DNA of 64,000 bases, taken from contig MSED01000014.1 in assembly GCA_002099365.1 (NCBI GenBank), positions 1,364,001-1,428,000 of the forward strand. Direction: 5' to 3'. The position numbers were made by a program, and so were the translations under genes. Shown one piece after another: positions 31,304-42,274 of this stretch (within the stretch, counting starts at the first letter, position 1; each line of letters starts with the position of its first letter). The notes beneath the pieces were generated by a model that saw only the letters and a list, made by a program, of their open reading frames with translations, was not told the origin of the DNA and did not search any database. This DNA is from Phialophora verrucosa (taxonomy: Eukaryota > Ascomycota > Eurotiomycetes > Chaetothyriales > Herpotrichiellaceae).

Positions 31304-32382
31304 CTACTTGTCCAGATAGAACCATTTGTCCAAATTCTCTTCGGTCGATTGACATTCATCATTGCCTGTAGCCTTAAGGTTGCTGGAGCTCAAACCCCCA
31401 TCACTCGCGTTGGCCCTGACGAGACTTATTTCGCCGGCCGATACCTTGCCACTGATCAACTTCTCCCATGCTCTTTGACATTCTCGGACTATCGACATGG
31501 CGTAACTGCTTTCTCGTCAGCATTATCCTTGGGGTAGGAAGAGCATGACTGTGTTCAGAGTCCAGGAGCAAATGGTTTATGTGGGCAACGCTCACTTTCG
31601 ATCTCTGAACTCCCCGTTCAAGGCAAGTTCATTTGGCTTCTTGCCATCGGGAACCTTGTAGAGCTTGAACCACTCCCGTGTAGCGTGTAAAAGACCAGGA
31701 AAGTGCTGTTGGACGTCTGCAATGTTGTTTACGTCGCCCGCGCGTGGATCATTGATATCGATGACGATGATTTTCCAGTCTGTTTCACCGTCGTCCAGGA
31801 GGGCCATTGATCCGAGAACCTTTACTCTTTTGATCTGACCAGTATACGCGACCCATTCGCCGATCTCGCAGGCATCAAGGGGATCGTTGTCGCCAGGGTG
31901 CTTCGTGTCTGGGTGGATATGAGAGGGATCTTCCCATGTCTGATGGTGTCAGTGGACCTTCTGGCGGAAAGTGTGGGCTGGCAAGGCTACGACTTACTCC
32001 TGGAAGGGCACCATAGTTCCAGATGTAGCCTTTATAAGGGAAGACATTGCGTACGAACCGGGGTCTGTTGTTCTTGATGTCCTGTTTGATGGGATTGAAG
32101 GCTTCGTCTCTGGAAATCTTTTCTCCATGAATCTCGGCGGCCATTCTCAAACAGTATAGATGCCAGCGATTTACCAGCCCCTTAGTCGATGTCACCTACC
32201 TCGAATTTCGCATTGGACCATCGCGGAATCTCCACAACCATGTTCAAGACGTCTTCCTCTTTGTCGGCGCACAAGGGCAGGTCATGCCAGATCGAAATGG
32301 GGAACCCATTTCTCTCCAGATACAGACGAAAGTCCAAAGAATCGGGAGTGCCGACCTGTTTGAGAGAACAATCCGTAGTCAT
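31304..32382 (-). CDS. Inorganic pyrophosphatase paralogue (family I, soluble)
   Basis: Four exons: 32382-32200, 32132-31998, 31939-31596 and 31505-31304; 287 residues, the same length as yeast IPP1. Introns of 67, 58 and 90 bp close in phase. Active-site residues are all present: NMVVEIPRW, NAKFE, RFVRNVFPYKGYIWNYGA, GDNDPLD (metal Asp triad), LLDDGETDWK (Asp, Asp, Lys) and WFKLYKVPDGK. The C-terminus ends NLDKWFYLDK, like the IPP1 tail. It hydrolyses PPi to two phosphates. The N-terminal third (MTTDCSLKQVGTPDSLDF...) is diverged from the strongly conserved fungal housekeeping enzyme, so this is probably an extra copy. Start at the ATG at 32382; a longer open frame upstream is not conserved. 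Pairs tail-to-tail with the enolase paralogue. Confidence 0.92.
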
Positions 32383-32736
32383 ACCGAGTAGAGGTGGGCA
32401 AAACTGGTGACAGCCTTTAAGCTGGGCAAGAGAACTGGGTAGTCCATCAACTCTGTACAACAAAAGTCAATGACATCAAGCAAGGTGACGAGCGAGTGCG
32501 GTCGGGCTATCGTGGTAAGTTTTCTGTCAAAGTTGCCGGAGTCTAAATTGCAACTCGGATCCGGCCCGGGCGGCACTGCAAAGTCTCCTGACCAACTCAC
32601 CGGCGCGTGCCACTCTAGCTGGCAAACAAAACATAACCAAAGGTATGTAAGTATCATCTCTCCGGTAGCCATGCTCGCATTTCAGGCATCACTAGAAACA
32701 TTTTGTCAACAGAAAGTTCAAAGAGTAAGCACAACT
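32383..32736. other. Divergent promoter region, later separated by transposon
   Basis: Upstream of the pyrophosphatase paralogue (minus) and of the transposon-broken small gene (plus). A long open frame runs in from 32470 in phase with the small gene, so its true start could lie further upstream than 32737. Confidence 0.5.
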
Positions 32737-32760
32737 ATGTGGGAGAAATTGCGGGCGCTA

Positions 32761-32791
32761 AGGGAGTTCCCTGTCACGTGCACGCTACCAC
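32761..32791 (+). repeat. Left terminal inverted repeat of the pogo element
   Basis: 31 bp, identical to the reverse complement of 34858-34888. Preceded by TA (32759-32760). Similarity continues weakly inward (ATGCAC-containing segments). Confidence 0.93.
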
Positions 32792-32907
32792 GCCATGCAC
32801 GCCTTGCAGTTCATCATGGCTGTTGCGCAATTATTAATTATTTCGCAACCGCGCATCTGAACAAGCTGTTATTTTGCAATTATGAAGATGAATATATGAC
32901 CGTCCTC

Positions 32908-34797
32908 TTAATATAATTCATAACCCTGTAAATGCCTCGGCGGTGCAACGTTCCTCCGCGGCCTCACGGCATGCTGGTTGGCACCCTCCGCCTCTTCATC
33001 GCTGTCGGCAACGATAATAACCTCTTCTTTGCGTGCTGGTGCTGTGGTGGAGGTCTTTGGTATGCTGTCTCGGCGTTTGAGGCCTTCTTGAAGCTGCTGG
33101 TTGGCCTGTTTAGTATGTATTATCTCGTGCTTTTGAGCTTATCTTTCGAGGCGCTGCTGGTCTCTCTATTGTCGCCTTTGCAACGCCAACCGTTGGTTCT
33201 CTTCCTTTTGAAGCTGTTGTTGCCGCTTAAGCTCGGCCTTCTGAGCTTACTTTTAGTCTTTTTAGTGTGCCTGATCTTGAAGTTACTATTAGGCGGACTG
33301 AATTTTAGCTAGACTGAAGAATATTACCTTACCTTTATTAATCTTATTAAGATTATAAAATAAAGGCTTCCCGCGCTGTCTCCGCCTCTTTTCCGTATAT
33401 ACAGTATACTATAAGCCTTTATTCTCGGCCTTTAGAAGCTGTATTTGTACCGACAGCTTCTTAAGTAAGCCTTGAAGCTTTTATGCCTCCGGATTAGGCT
33501 GTAGGCCTATTAATCGTTTAAATAAGCTTCGTGCTTACCGTATATCGTCTACGGAGAGAGAGGAGGCTGTTAAATAGCTGGGGGCTCTATATCTTTACTA
33601 TATTTGCTGGTATATCTGTTCTAGGTTGAATAGCTGTAATCCTATCCTCTCCTAGCTACTTAGTATATTAGTATAGCTTATTATACGGTGCTAGGCGGTC
33701 TTAAATAGCCCGAAGAACTCTCTCTTGCTAATATAGTATAAGCCTTATGTCTTGTGAATCTAGATATTGAGCTCTTAAGAGTAATAGTTCGCTAAAGGGC
33801 TAAATAGGCTAATATTAAGTAGCTAAAGGCGATACGTTAAATATAGAGGGTATACTGTAATAAGTACTCTATACTGTTTACACTAGGTTAAAAACTTTAT
33901 ATTAATATAGCTGCTATACCTATTTAAGAAGAGAAGGCGATAATTACGCTTATTTCGCGCCTTTATCTTAGTGAATCGGTTAAATATAGTACTTAACTAT
34001 ATATACTCGAGTTCGTTATTTATCTAGCCTATCGGAGAGGACGTAAAGAAGGCTTTATCCTTCTTAGTGTTGAAGTCGTCTAGCTAGCTGTCTTGGAGGT
34101 TTATTATGAGTGTCTAGTAGATAATAGAAGAGGGTAAACAGCTGCCGTCTATATAGATAGTTGTAAGGACTGTAATCTACTTACGGTTACCGTCTTAGCC
34201 TACACCGAGTAGTTTACTACTATTAAAGTGGCTTTTAGTAAAGACTCTCTTGGCCTTTTAAAGAACACTAAGTAAGAAGCCTTTTTTATCTATATTATAG
34301 GTATTTTAGGGGAGGACGTTATATTAAGTAATCTTAGTAGTTACCTATAATATATAAGTGTTAAATAGGTATAATAATAAAGCTCTAACTAACTTAAAAT
34401 AAAGGCGATATTACTATATATTATCTACCTTTTTACGGTTTAAATCGGCGCCAGCTAAATACCTAGATACTAGTGTATTCTTATTGGTCTAAATGAACCG
34501 GTATACCCAGTTCTTTCCGGGCCTTTTTTGGCAGATATCTTGTGCGAAGTTGCGAACCATTATATTAGTCGGAGGAATGCCTCTCTCGGTGAGCTTATTG
34601 ATATATGTAACGAGGTTCTTCTGTTGTTGTTTAGTGAGCAATGACACAGAGTCGGTATACTCCTATCGGCTGGAGGTTTCGCCTCTCCAGCGCCGTGAGA
34701 GGGTTGAACGTTCGATCCTGTGCTCTTTAGCTGTTGCTGCAATATTCGGGGCCTCTTGCGATGCCAGATCAGCAATTGCGTCCTCGATTGACCCCAT
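32908..34797 (-). pseudogene. pogo-type transposase, many nonsense codons, frame intact
   Basis: From ATG 34797 to TAA 32908 is exactly 630 codons in one frame, so no net indel. The start SIEDAIADLASQEAPNI...AKEHRIERSTLSRRWRG is the helix-turn-helix of fungal pogo transposases. LLTKQQQKNLVTYINKLTERGIPPT and NFAQDICQKRPGKNWVYRF are the CENP-B-like DNA-binding block. YNIDKKGFLL is the first catalytic Asp region (canonical YNMDEKGF). SLFSPLANYYS marks the late DDE region. A coiled-coil Gln/Lys/Glu tail and an Arg-rich end follow. Dozens of TAA/TAG codons stand where relatives have CAA/CAG, i.e. C-to-T changes, mostly between 33300 and 34500. The ends of the protein are much less damaged. Inactive. 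Confidence 0.9.
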
Positions 34798-34857
34798 GGT
34801 TGTTAATTAAATAAATTTTGAAGTGGTGTGTGCGAAATATTCGAATGTGTGCATTGT

Positions 34858-34888
34858 GTGGTAGCGTGCACGTGACAGGGAACTCCCT
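34858..34888 (-). repeat. Right terminal inverted repeat of the pogo element
   Basis: 31 bp, perfect match to the left repeat in inverted orientation. Followed by TA (34889-34890). Confidence 0.93.
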
Positions 34889-35450
34889 TATTCAAGGGCA
34901 AAACTTCGGAGGAGCGACCATCCCGCCGGTCCACACGACGACGTCAATCTGACCCATCGGGAGGTCTGAGTGAGGTGTCGGTGCCTGCGCCTATCCAAAA
35001 TCGTCATGACTCCCAGGTCTACCGTCACCACACTCTAGAGGAGAACGTCCGACGAAATTCACGTGGTGAAGACACTGCGGCCGACGATGATGAAGACATT
35101 CTCGTTCGCCGCCATACCCTTGAAGAGAATCTCGAGCTTGCCGAGGAAATGAGAAGGCAATCACAGGAGCTTCGACGCCTGTCCAGCGAACGCAAACGCG
35201 CCTCCAGCTCGGAGGTCGGGACTTGAAAGATTTGGGAAGATCACGACATCATGGCGAGAAGAGGCGGGAACACCATAAACATGCTATTAGTTGTCAGAGC
35301 ACCGTTACCGCATGTGCCTTGAATGATGTGAGTCCAGCGAAGACAGAATGACGGCAGCAATGTCTTCACTAACAAGGCACCGCAGCACTGTCCTGGTACG
35401 CAATGTCTCGTGAAGCTCTTATCTTTCCAACTCCCTTTTCCACCATGGAA

Positions 35451-36370
35451 TTATGACTTGGGTCCAATGACGATGGCTGGCTCATCCAAAGCATGATGCT
35501 CGAAACTGGAGAAATGTGTGCGTCAGCTACTGGTGGCAATTCGGGTCCCGAGCCAAACATACCTGAGTACGGCGATTCCTGCTGTGTCTATCAACAGTCT
35601 CATGCCATCTTCGAGGGATCTGCCTGTCCATCTCGTCGCCAATGCGGACAAGATGTGTCCGTGGGCAACACAGACTATGTCTGATCGCTCAAACCCTCCG
35701 GGCCTGTTTTCACTTTTCTTCAAATCGTCCATGAGCATGCTGATGAAGCCGTCTAGTCTCTTGGTGACCTGGGCGGGGCTTCTGATAGAATCCCAAGATG
35801 TTAAGCGTACATAACTCATCTGGGTAATGGAGCGCTTACTCGCCGCCTTCGCAGCCGTCTTGGAAAATATTCCATGGCCGACTCTCGGTGTCCAAGTCCT
35901 TTGCGTGTCGTTTCTTCCAGACCTCAGCGACGGATTTACCCTCATAGTCACCATAGTCCCACTCCCGAAGGTCTTCTGATATCTCGATCGAGGCGTTGGT
36001 CTTACGAGAAGATACTGGCAGGCGAGTATCCGATAACGACGAATCCCAAGGCAAACGATCATTCACCCCCAAGTCAAGCAGTTTCACAGTCTGGAGGGCT
36101 CGAGTTCGAGGCGAAACATAACTGCAACGGTTAGCATAGACTTAGTTGGTAGTGCCGCTCGTGCTTCGAGAGCTCTTGGGCTTACATGCGGGCGATCCTC
36201 GCCGGGTCGATGAGTTTCCCGTCGCCAATGCAGGTGACACCGGTACTCTTGACCTGGTGTTCACCCTTTTCCGTCAACGGCACATCGGTGCTGCCCGTGT
36301 GTAACTCTCTTCGTGACCATTCAGTCTCACCATGACGGATCAGGAAAACTCGTGGCGCCGTCGCAGTCAT
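35451..36370 (-). CDS. Histidine phosphatase, SHB17-like (sedoheptulose-1,7-bisphosphatase family)
   Basis: Four exons: 36370-36186, 36121-35840, 35781-35563 and 35505-35451; 246 residues. Introns of 64, 58 and 57 bp all close in phase. The start VFLIRHGETEWSRRELHTGSTDVPLT has the catalytic RHG. YVSPRTRALQT follows the first splice, then EDLREWDYGDYEG and SRPWNIFQDGCEGGES, which are specific to the SHB17 branch rather than to phosphoglycerate mutase proper. The second catalytic His is in VCVAHGHILSALA. The last splice gives TAGIAVLSFEHHALDEPAI, as at the end of yeast SHB17. It should remove the C1 phosphate of sedoheptulose-1,7-bisphosphate or a similar sugar bisphosphate, feeding ribose synthesis. 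It is shorter than yeast SHB17 (271 residues). Physical neighbour of enolase and pyrophosphatase paralogues. Confidence 0.9.
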
Positions 36371-37048
36371 ATCTGGGCCTTGATTCTATTTCATGATTGA
36401 GACTGCAGGTGGGAAGAAGATGTTTTTAAACATGATCAAGAGCAGGCTAAATGATAGCTCTTGTGCATGAGACTTGAAAGAGTTTGATGTAAACGTCATC
36501 TTCTTCAGGATATTATGTAGATTCCGGACTATAGAAGTCCGGACCGGACGTGCCGCTGATACATAAGATTCTCTTCTAGAGATGCACAAGGGAGATCTCA
36601 CTCGATGACGATGGAGGGTATGCCGATAATCCAGCCCGTAAATCATGATGTCCTACTTTCGTAATACAATCTGAGAATGAGAAGACGAGGGGCCCGTTGC
36701 TGTGGAGGACTGTGATTACGTACCTTTGGTGGCACCAAAGCAGTTTCAACTGACTCACTCAATCCCGAATGCGTTCCTGAACGCTCTCTGAAGTCTGGCT
36801 TGCTAACCGCGAACGTCATCTAGTCCAAGCGAAAACCATCCCTACTAGAGCTTAGCCGGCAGTTCGAGAACTCTGCCGGTGATGCATCGATGGCACTTTG
36901 CAAAGATGCTGGCTCTAGCTCTTTTGCTCGAATCCTTTCCGGGCCCATTCCTCTCAATGACGAGCGCGCGATCCTCCTCTATACTTTCTGCTATCCTCAG
37001 ACAGTCTTTCGGTAGCATCAATACTTTCTCTCTGGAGCTCACCCTCCT
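36371..37048. other. Intergenic, no gene supported
   Basis: Includes a short open frame continuing the HPP-like gene in another phase (acidic, EGEVEREEVKEGELQRES near 36960-37100), whose status is unclear. Otherwise nothing. Confidence 0.4.
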
Positions 37049-37432
37049 TCACCTCTTCACGTTCCACTTCTCCTTCTTCTGCCTTCCCCAACTCGGAGTC
37101 TTCATCGTAGTCGACGAATATTGCACCCGGGGCCCACCAATGAAGCGGATATCGACGACGGCCGACATGATTGCCTCGATAACGAGGATGCCACCGAAAG
37201 CGCCCATCCAAGCAGAAAGCCAGATTTCAAGTCGCATCGGAATGTACTCCAACCATGTGAAAGGTGGAAATGGCAAAGGATCATACGGAGGCTCGACTTC
37301 AGGTGGTCGATAACCCGTGAACCTGGTGATGGTTAGTGGCAGACTGGCCCGGTAGTCACTTCGAGATTTGAAAAGCTTTCGTGCTCTCTTCCGGATTGGT
37401 TGTCTTTTGTTATTTTCATTCGTTCGCTGCAT
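37049..37432 (-). CDS. Membrane protein, possibly a truncated HPP-family protein
   Basis: 127-residue frame, ATG 37432. Basic N-terminus, then ITRFTGYRPPEVEPPYDPL and a hydrophobic stretch WLSAWMGAFGGILVIEAIMSAVV. This recalls the start of fungal HPP proteins (short GYR motif, then W(S/T)xxGAFxGIxxIEAV). However, the second half of HPP (APxxxASFGA, SPLAQPRN) is missing; the frame ends in a basic tail, and another phase offers an acidic tail. It may be a truncated gene, a wrong 3' end through a missed intron, or an unrelated single-helix protein. Confidence 0.35.
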   Translation of the reverse strand: MQRTNENNKRQPIRKRARKLFKSRSDYRASLPLTITRFTGYRPPEVEPPYDPLPFPPFTWLEYIPMRLEIWLSAWMGAFGGILVIEAIMSAVVDIRFIGGPRVQYSSTTMKTPSWGRQKKEKWNVKR

Positions 37433-38881
37433 TGTGGTGTCTTACTGCTGTAACCTGTTCGAGGTAATATATTGTCTCAGAGGCCCGTATCAGGGCTGAC
37501 ATACTGCATCAAGATAAAGTACCAGGCATCTAATAGCGAATATATGTCTAACCGCATGGAATATCCTGCAGCGTCGCCGAAAGGCCTATCATTCCACAAA
37601 TTGAATACTTCATGAATGCACGTCATCTTTCAGGAAACATGCCAGTTGGAGATACCGGACAGTCCGGATGGAACGGTTGAGCAGAAAAATATCTGTTGAA
37701 ACGGCCTGTCCTTGTACGATGGGCACCACAAACGCTCCTTTTGCTTGTCGTGCTCTGATTTTCCTCACAGCTAAGTTAGTATCGAGCTTGACATCACCGA
37801 TCATGTGTCTAAAAGGGCAATATTGGTCTTGAGAATCCACTTATCTCACACTCTTCGACTTCCAGAGCCATGCGACATTGCCAATGAACTAGCTTACTAC
37901 CGAGTACGGTGGTATGGATTCGACTATTCCTCTTGGTTTCGTGCAAGCCTTGCTATCTCCACTTGCATTGACTCTTCAAGATGTATCGGAGCGGATTGAC
38001 ATCTGGCCAGCACCACCTGAAGGAATTCTCAAGACTACACGATCACAAATTGGAGCCTAAGCAGTCTAAGGGCTATGCACAGACGCATGGCTTGATAGTA
38101 ACGGCATAATGTCGCTGTCCCAATGCAGTTGGCTGCAACTATCGAGCATTTCCGGTTCTTTACCACTTGGTCGTGCTTTTGTACGTCAATATGGGGAGAC
38201 AGTGCCGCCGGAAGGAGCGAAAGCTATGATTTCGGCCAGAACCGGACGGACGAAGCAAAGCCACTGGGTATTTCTCCCCTGTAGGATGGAACAACCATAT
38301 GGAACATACTACCTCGGAACAAGTGCTCTAACTCTCTTGGTCCGACTAGTAAGCAGTGTGCTGTCGCGGAAGTAGCACTCCGTACAGTTGCCTCCTACCT
38401 CCCTCGCGTTTTGGCGGCACTAATCGCTTTGTCGGGGCAATAAACTTGCCCCATCCGGGCCTCGTTTGATTACCATTATTCCATGGTAGATGCAACTTTA
38501 CGTCCTGAACGTCGATCAGCGATAAAAATGGTCAAGTGTACCTGTATCTCTCCAGATGGGTGAGGCGGCTACGACGGAGAACCTCGAACGCATGATGTCC
38601 CAGCCTCGAGGTAACAGTGGTCGATCAACTATCTCATGACTATTTACAATCCAGTCGCATGATCAATTTGTCTCCATTACGTCAAGGACGATCAAGGTTG
38701 AGGTCAGGTCTTCCATTTACCAGTAAATGAGTGGTTCGAGTGAAAGTTCTAAGGGAAATAAAAAGAGATCTCTGGCCTGTTGATAGATTGTCTCTGCTAC
38801 GTGCTTGGGCAACCTTCTTCGCAAACCGCAGCTTCCTTTTGAGGACGTCACAACGCTTCTCAGTAACTTGGACGAATCGAG
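37433..38881. other. Intergenic, no gene supported
   Basis: About 1.45 kb upstream of the permease gene. No frame longer than about 90 codons and no recognisable domain. Confidence 0.45.
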
Positions 38882-40118
38882 ATGGCTACAAACGAGCAAG
38901 GCCTCGATGGCACTGCCAATGGCATTCAAGACGGCGATCACTCGAGGGGTGGAACTAAAGCGCCCGACCAGCAAAATGAGTATTTGACTCGCTACCAGAC
39001 AGCCTCCAGTGTGGTCATTCCCAGAGAAGTTTTCGAGTCCATGTACCTCTCCCCATATAATCAGAGGCTAGGGCATTTGCGCAGCACTTTTGCAAATCCA
39101 ACACCCATGTAAGTTATATGGAAAGCAATCAAGACTCAGTTTTGAAGTATGTCTACTGACAGGTAATTCGAGGCCACTAATGGGGTTTTTGATCGCATCT
39201 ATGCCTTTGGGGTGTAATCTTATGGGTTGGCGAGGCTCTGGCGGTAACGGAGCCGCGATAATGTGAGTACGAAAGCGCCTATCCTGTGACTTGCGTTCAC
39301 CGGTCGGCCTCATTTTGCTGATTCCATCCATCTTTACAGCGGATTGTTCTTTTTCTTTGGTGGGATGCTCCAAGTCCTTGGAAGCGTTCTGGAATGGGTC
39401 ATCGGCAATACCTTTCCGTTCGTCGTATTCGCCTGCTACGGTGAGAACAGCTTCCATGCGGTCGCTTCCGGACACGCTCATCCAACGGACGATTACTGAC
39501 GACCTACCGTCCAAGGTGCCTTCTGGCTGGCAATGGGAGCAACCCTCCAACCCGAATTCAACGCTCAAGCCTACTACGCCAACCAACCGGGGGGTACTGC
39601 ACAGTTCTATGCAAGTTTTTGTGAGTGATAACGTTAGTCCGATCCATCTAGACGTGTGTCACTCATCATTCATTTAGCATTCTTTTGGATGGTCATGGCT
39701 CTTGTGACCTTTTTCTTTCTGGTGGCTTCTTTGCGGACCAACATCACGTTCGTCCTGGTGTTTCTCTTCATCGATCTTGCCTTTATCATGCTGATGGCCA
39801 CTTATTGGACCTTGGCCGAGGGTAAGATGGCTGTCGCTGAAAAGTGTGAAAAGGTGAGTTGATTCCACTACCAGATTTTCCGCCTTGTTCGACCCATTTT
39901 TCGTCTCTCGGTCCGGTAAGATGGTACGAAGAAAGCTCTGACGTATATTCTAGGCTGCTGGAGCATTTGTTTTTGTCTTTTGTGTGTTCGGCTGGTATTT
40001 GTTCTTCTCGATGATACTCCTGGCGGTGGATTTTCCACTTCGGCTTCCCACTGGAGATCTGAGTACGGTATTTAAGGGAGCTGCAGACAGAAAAGGAAAG
40101 CCACAGCCTCAGGACTAG
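38882..40118 (+). CDS. Acetate-permease-family transporter (GPR1/FUN34/YaaH)
   Basis: Six exons: 38882-39108, 39173-39262, 39340-39440, 39516-39620, 39678-39853 and 39954-40118; 287 residues, typical for AcpA/Ato proteins. All introns (57-100 bp) close in phase. After a polar N-tail comes FANPTPMPLMGF, a variant of the family signature NPAPLGL, then MGWRGSGGNGAA, FFFFGGMLQVLG, FPFVVFACYGAFWLAMGATL, LVTFFFLVASLRTNITFVLVFLF, EKAAGAFVFVFCVFGWYLFFSM and a polar C-tail. Six transmembrane helices. The family imports acetate and similar short carboxylates or is linked to ammonium export. The second intron's splice places Ile before the GLFFFF helix. Confidence 0.92.
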
Positions 40119-42274
40119 GTTTGGAGGTAGTCCAGCTGTAAGGGTGCACTCGTTAGGGTCGCATCGTTTGTCGTCAGGGTCTTTACTTTAGTTACAAGAC
40201 TGACCTTTGGGGAGGCCGGGCCCGCAACCAAACAAGGAGGTCTCACGGGATAAGGGCCACATGGCATGCTCAGGAGTCTTGTTCCATCTTACGCCCTTGC
40301 AAGTGACCGCGTACCTTTACCCTCATGCTAGTACCATGTTACTACTCCGCAGCGAGTAAACCCTTGGACCGTAGCATCACCTCACGTGGAGCTATTCATA
40401 ACAACTTTGAGGCTTCGAACTTTACATTAAGTCTATGCAAATGGAGATCTTAATCGGGCTGCTAAATAACACTAGGTTTAAATTCCAGGAGAAAGGCCCC
40501 TTTCCTATTCCGGCCATCTCACTTTAATGGGTACGTAGATTGCTTTTGCTAAACTCATTTTGAAAAGATTTATATATAAAAGTGGAGCGAAGCCAGCCTA
40601 GCTATTCGCTTATATCGAACTAAGTTCTACTAGAAGCACTTTGAAACTAGTGTAACGGGACTGACGGGATCGGTGGCATAGCAACGCTGACATATACCTG
40701 TACATTGTACAGACATGCAGCGCTGCGTTCACGTGGAAGAGTAACTCGTCGTGCAAGGCATCCATTTGCACGGTGGAGAAAAGAAGGATGAAGTGGCCAC
40801 AGGTGAGCTGCCTCGAAAGGGGGTCATCGGTAGCCCTCCTTCGAATGCCCCAGCTTGGGCGCAATTACTAAGTGAGATCCACAGATGCCGAGCCCGAGGA
40901 AATAGAGCCGGAAGAGTGTACCATCAGGCTACTCTTGACCCATCACGACCTATCAATGCACTGCAAGGTACGACATCTGCTCTTGATCACGGAGCAGAGG
41001 AGTGATTTATAGACCATTGCTTGTTTGAAGGATGGCCAGAATCTGGAAAACCTGACGCTGCCAACAGACAGGCGCTTGTGCGGCTCGAAGAATACTTACG
41101 AAGGGTGTCAGGAGGCTCCCTCCGAATAGTCCACGGTAGTGCTGGGGCGGGACGAGCGGATGTAGCGCTGGGGCGGGACGAACTGGCATCTTCATTGCGC
41201 TTGACTTCCTCCTGGAGTTGCTCGATACCGGAAGACTGACTCCGCGAGCGGTAGCTGATTCGGGCAGCACTCAGGACGATGAGGAAAACCTCATAACGAA
41301 GACGGTGGACACACTGCAAGTAGGGCATGATGATGGACATGGACAACGTGCAACACGACTTGATCTATGAAGTCTTGCGACGAGTACATCAGAAAATAGA
41401 AAATATTCCGCCGAGTCGCTCACCAAACGGCTCTCAGAAGTCCAGGAGGGTCAGAGAGAGGTGAGCTCTGACTGCCCTTCATACACTCTAGAAGAAGTTC
41501 TTGATAGATATACAGATGACAGCAGTCGAATCGGGTTTGCGTCTGCAAAGTCGAGAGCAGACAAAGCCGAAGTCTTGAGCATGCAGACTGAGGCACATTC
41601 GAGAGATTGACTATGCTGCATGTAATATAATGGTCAAGCATAGTGTATACCTAGTGAGTTCGAAGCGCTGACTGAATTCCAAGCGACCGATCATGATTCA
41701 TACCTAAAGATTCGTTCCAGAATAACCCACACTGTGCCTGCTTCATGCTACATGAGAATATAACAGTCGAGTCTTGGCAATAGTACACAGCGCAACCATG
41801 ATGGCCGGAGGAGGCATTGCGTTACCGTCCTAGTGTTGCTGAAGGAAAAGCATATCTCCTGATTAAGCAGCGCCGCTGGGTCAACGAAAGCAGTTACGGC
41901 ATGGGTTTCCTTCGCTCCGTCGCTCCTTATTCTCCTTCACACTCTCGGGCTCACTCTCACCCTCGCTTCCTCCTCGCTCGCCAGGCCCTCCACCTCCGCC
42001 CACCTATATAGCTCGGAACGAAGATGTCTGCGGTAAGTGGAACATGCCGCTATTGGGGATGCTCCGCAATCGTGAACCAGGACATTGAGCTAATAGGCAT
42101 GCAAAAAGCTATCGTTCATGATACACTCGTCGTAATACAATCTCAATAATAACGCCACATCAACTGTGATCAACCACCGTTGGTGTCTTAGCTTGCTTGG
42201 TAGCAGGACTTCCTGCTGACTCAACCCCCAACCGAGAGCCCTCGCTCCCTTTCACTACCGCTTGCTCCTTTTCA
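40119..42274. other. Long intergenic stretch, no gene supported
   Basis: About 2.2 kb. 40400-40620 is AT-rich with a TATATATAAAAG near 40570. From 40750 to 41600 there are several medium open frames on both strands without conserved motifs; possible degraded sequence. I could not support a gene. Confidence 0.4.

Larger units (their letters stand above)
32761..34888 (-). mobile_element. pogo/Fot1-type DNA transposon, complete, RIP-mutated
   Basis: 2,128 bp bounded by 31-bp perfect terminal inverted repeats (32761-32791 and 34858-34888, starting AGGGAGTTCCCTGTCACGTG) and flanked by TA on both sides, the target duplication of Tc1/mariner/pogo elements. Inside is one transposase frame on the minus strand (separate entry). 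The interior, about 33300-34500, is strikingly AT-rich and TpA-rich compared with both ends and the flanks, as repeat-induced point mutation would leave. No intact copy is seen in this window. Confidence 0.93.
32737..35226 (+). pseudogene. Small gene split by a pogo insertion (two-copy HTLEEN motif family)
   Basis: ATG at 32737 opens eight codons (MWEKLRAL), ending exactly at the TA (32759-32760) where the transposon sits. Beyond the far TA (34889-34890) the same frame continues from 34891 for 111 codons to TGA 35226. Removing the element and one TA leaves an uninterrupted 119-codon gene. The product is very basic at the start, then VPAPIQNRHDSQVYRHHTLEEN and, later, LVRRHTLEENLELAEEMRRQ. A relative of similar size (123 residues) lies intact at 49192-49563 on the other strand, which supports this start. 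No known domain, signal or helix. The exon is free of stops, while the inserted transposase is full of them. Currently disrupted. Confidence 0.75.

Noticed and set aside
32470..32736. In-frame extension upstream of the broken small gene
   Set aside because: Open but lacks the composition of the rest; the paralogue at 49.2 kb supports a start near 32737. Not fully excluded.
35451..36370. Phosphoglycerate mutase proper
   Set aside because: RHG phosphatase fold is shared, but the DLREWDYGDYEG and RPWNIFQDGCEGGE blocks and the C-terminus follow SHB17, not glycolytic mutase.
40751..41346. Medium open frames on both strands
   Set aside because: No motif, no splice-supported extension and mutually overlapping; treated as chance or decayed sequence.
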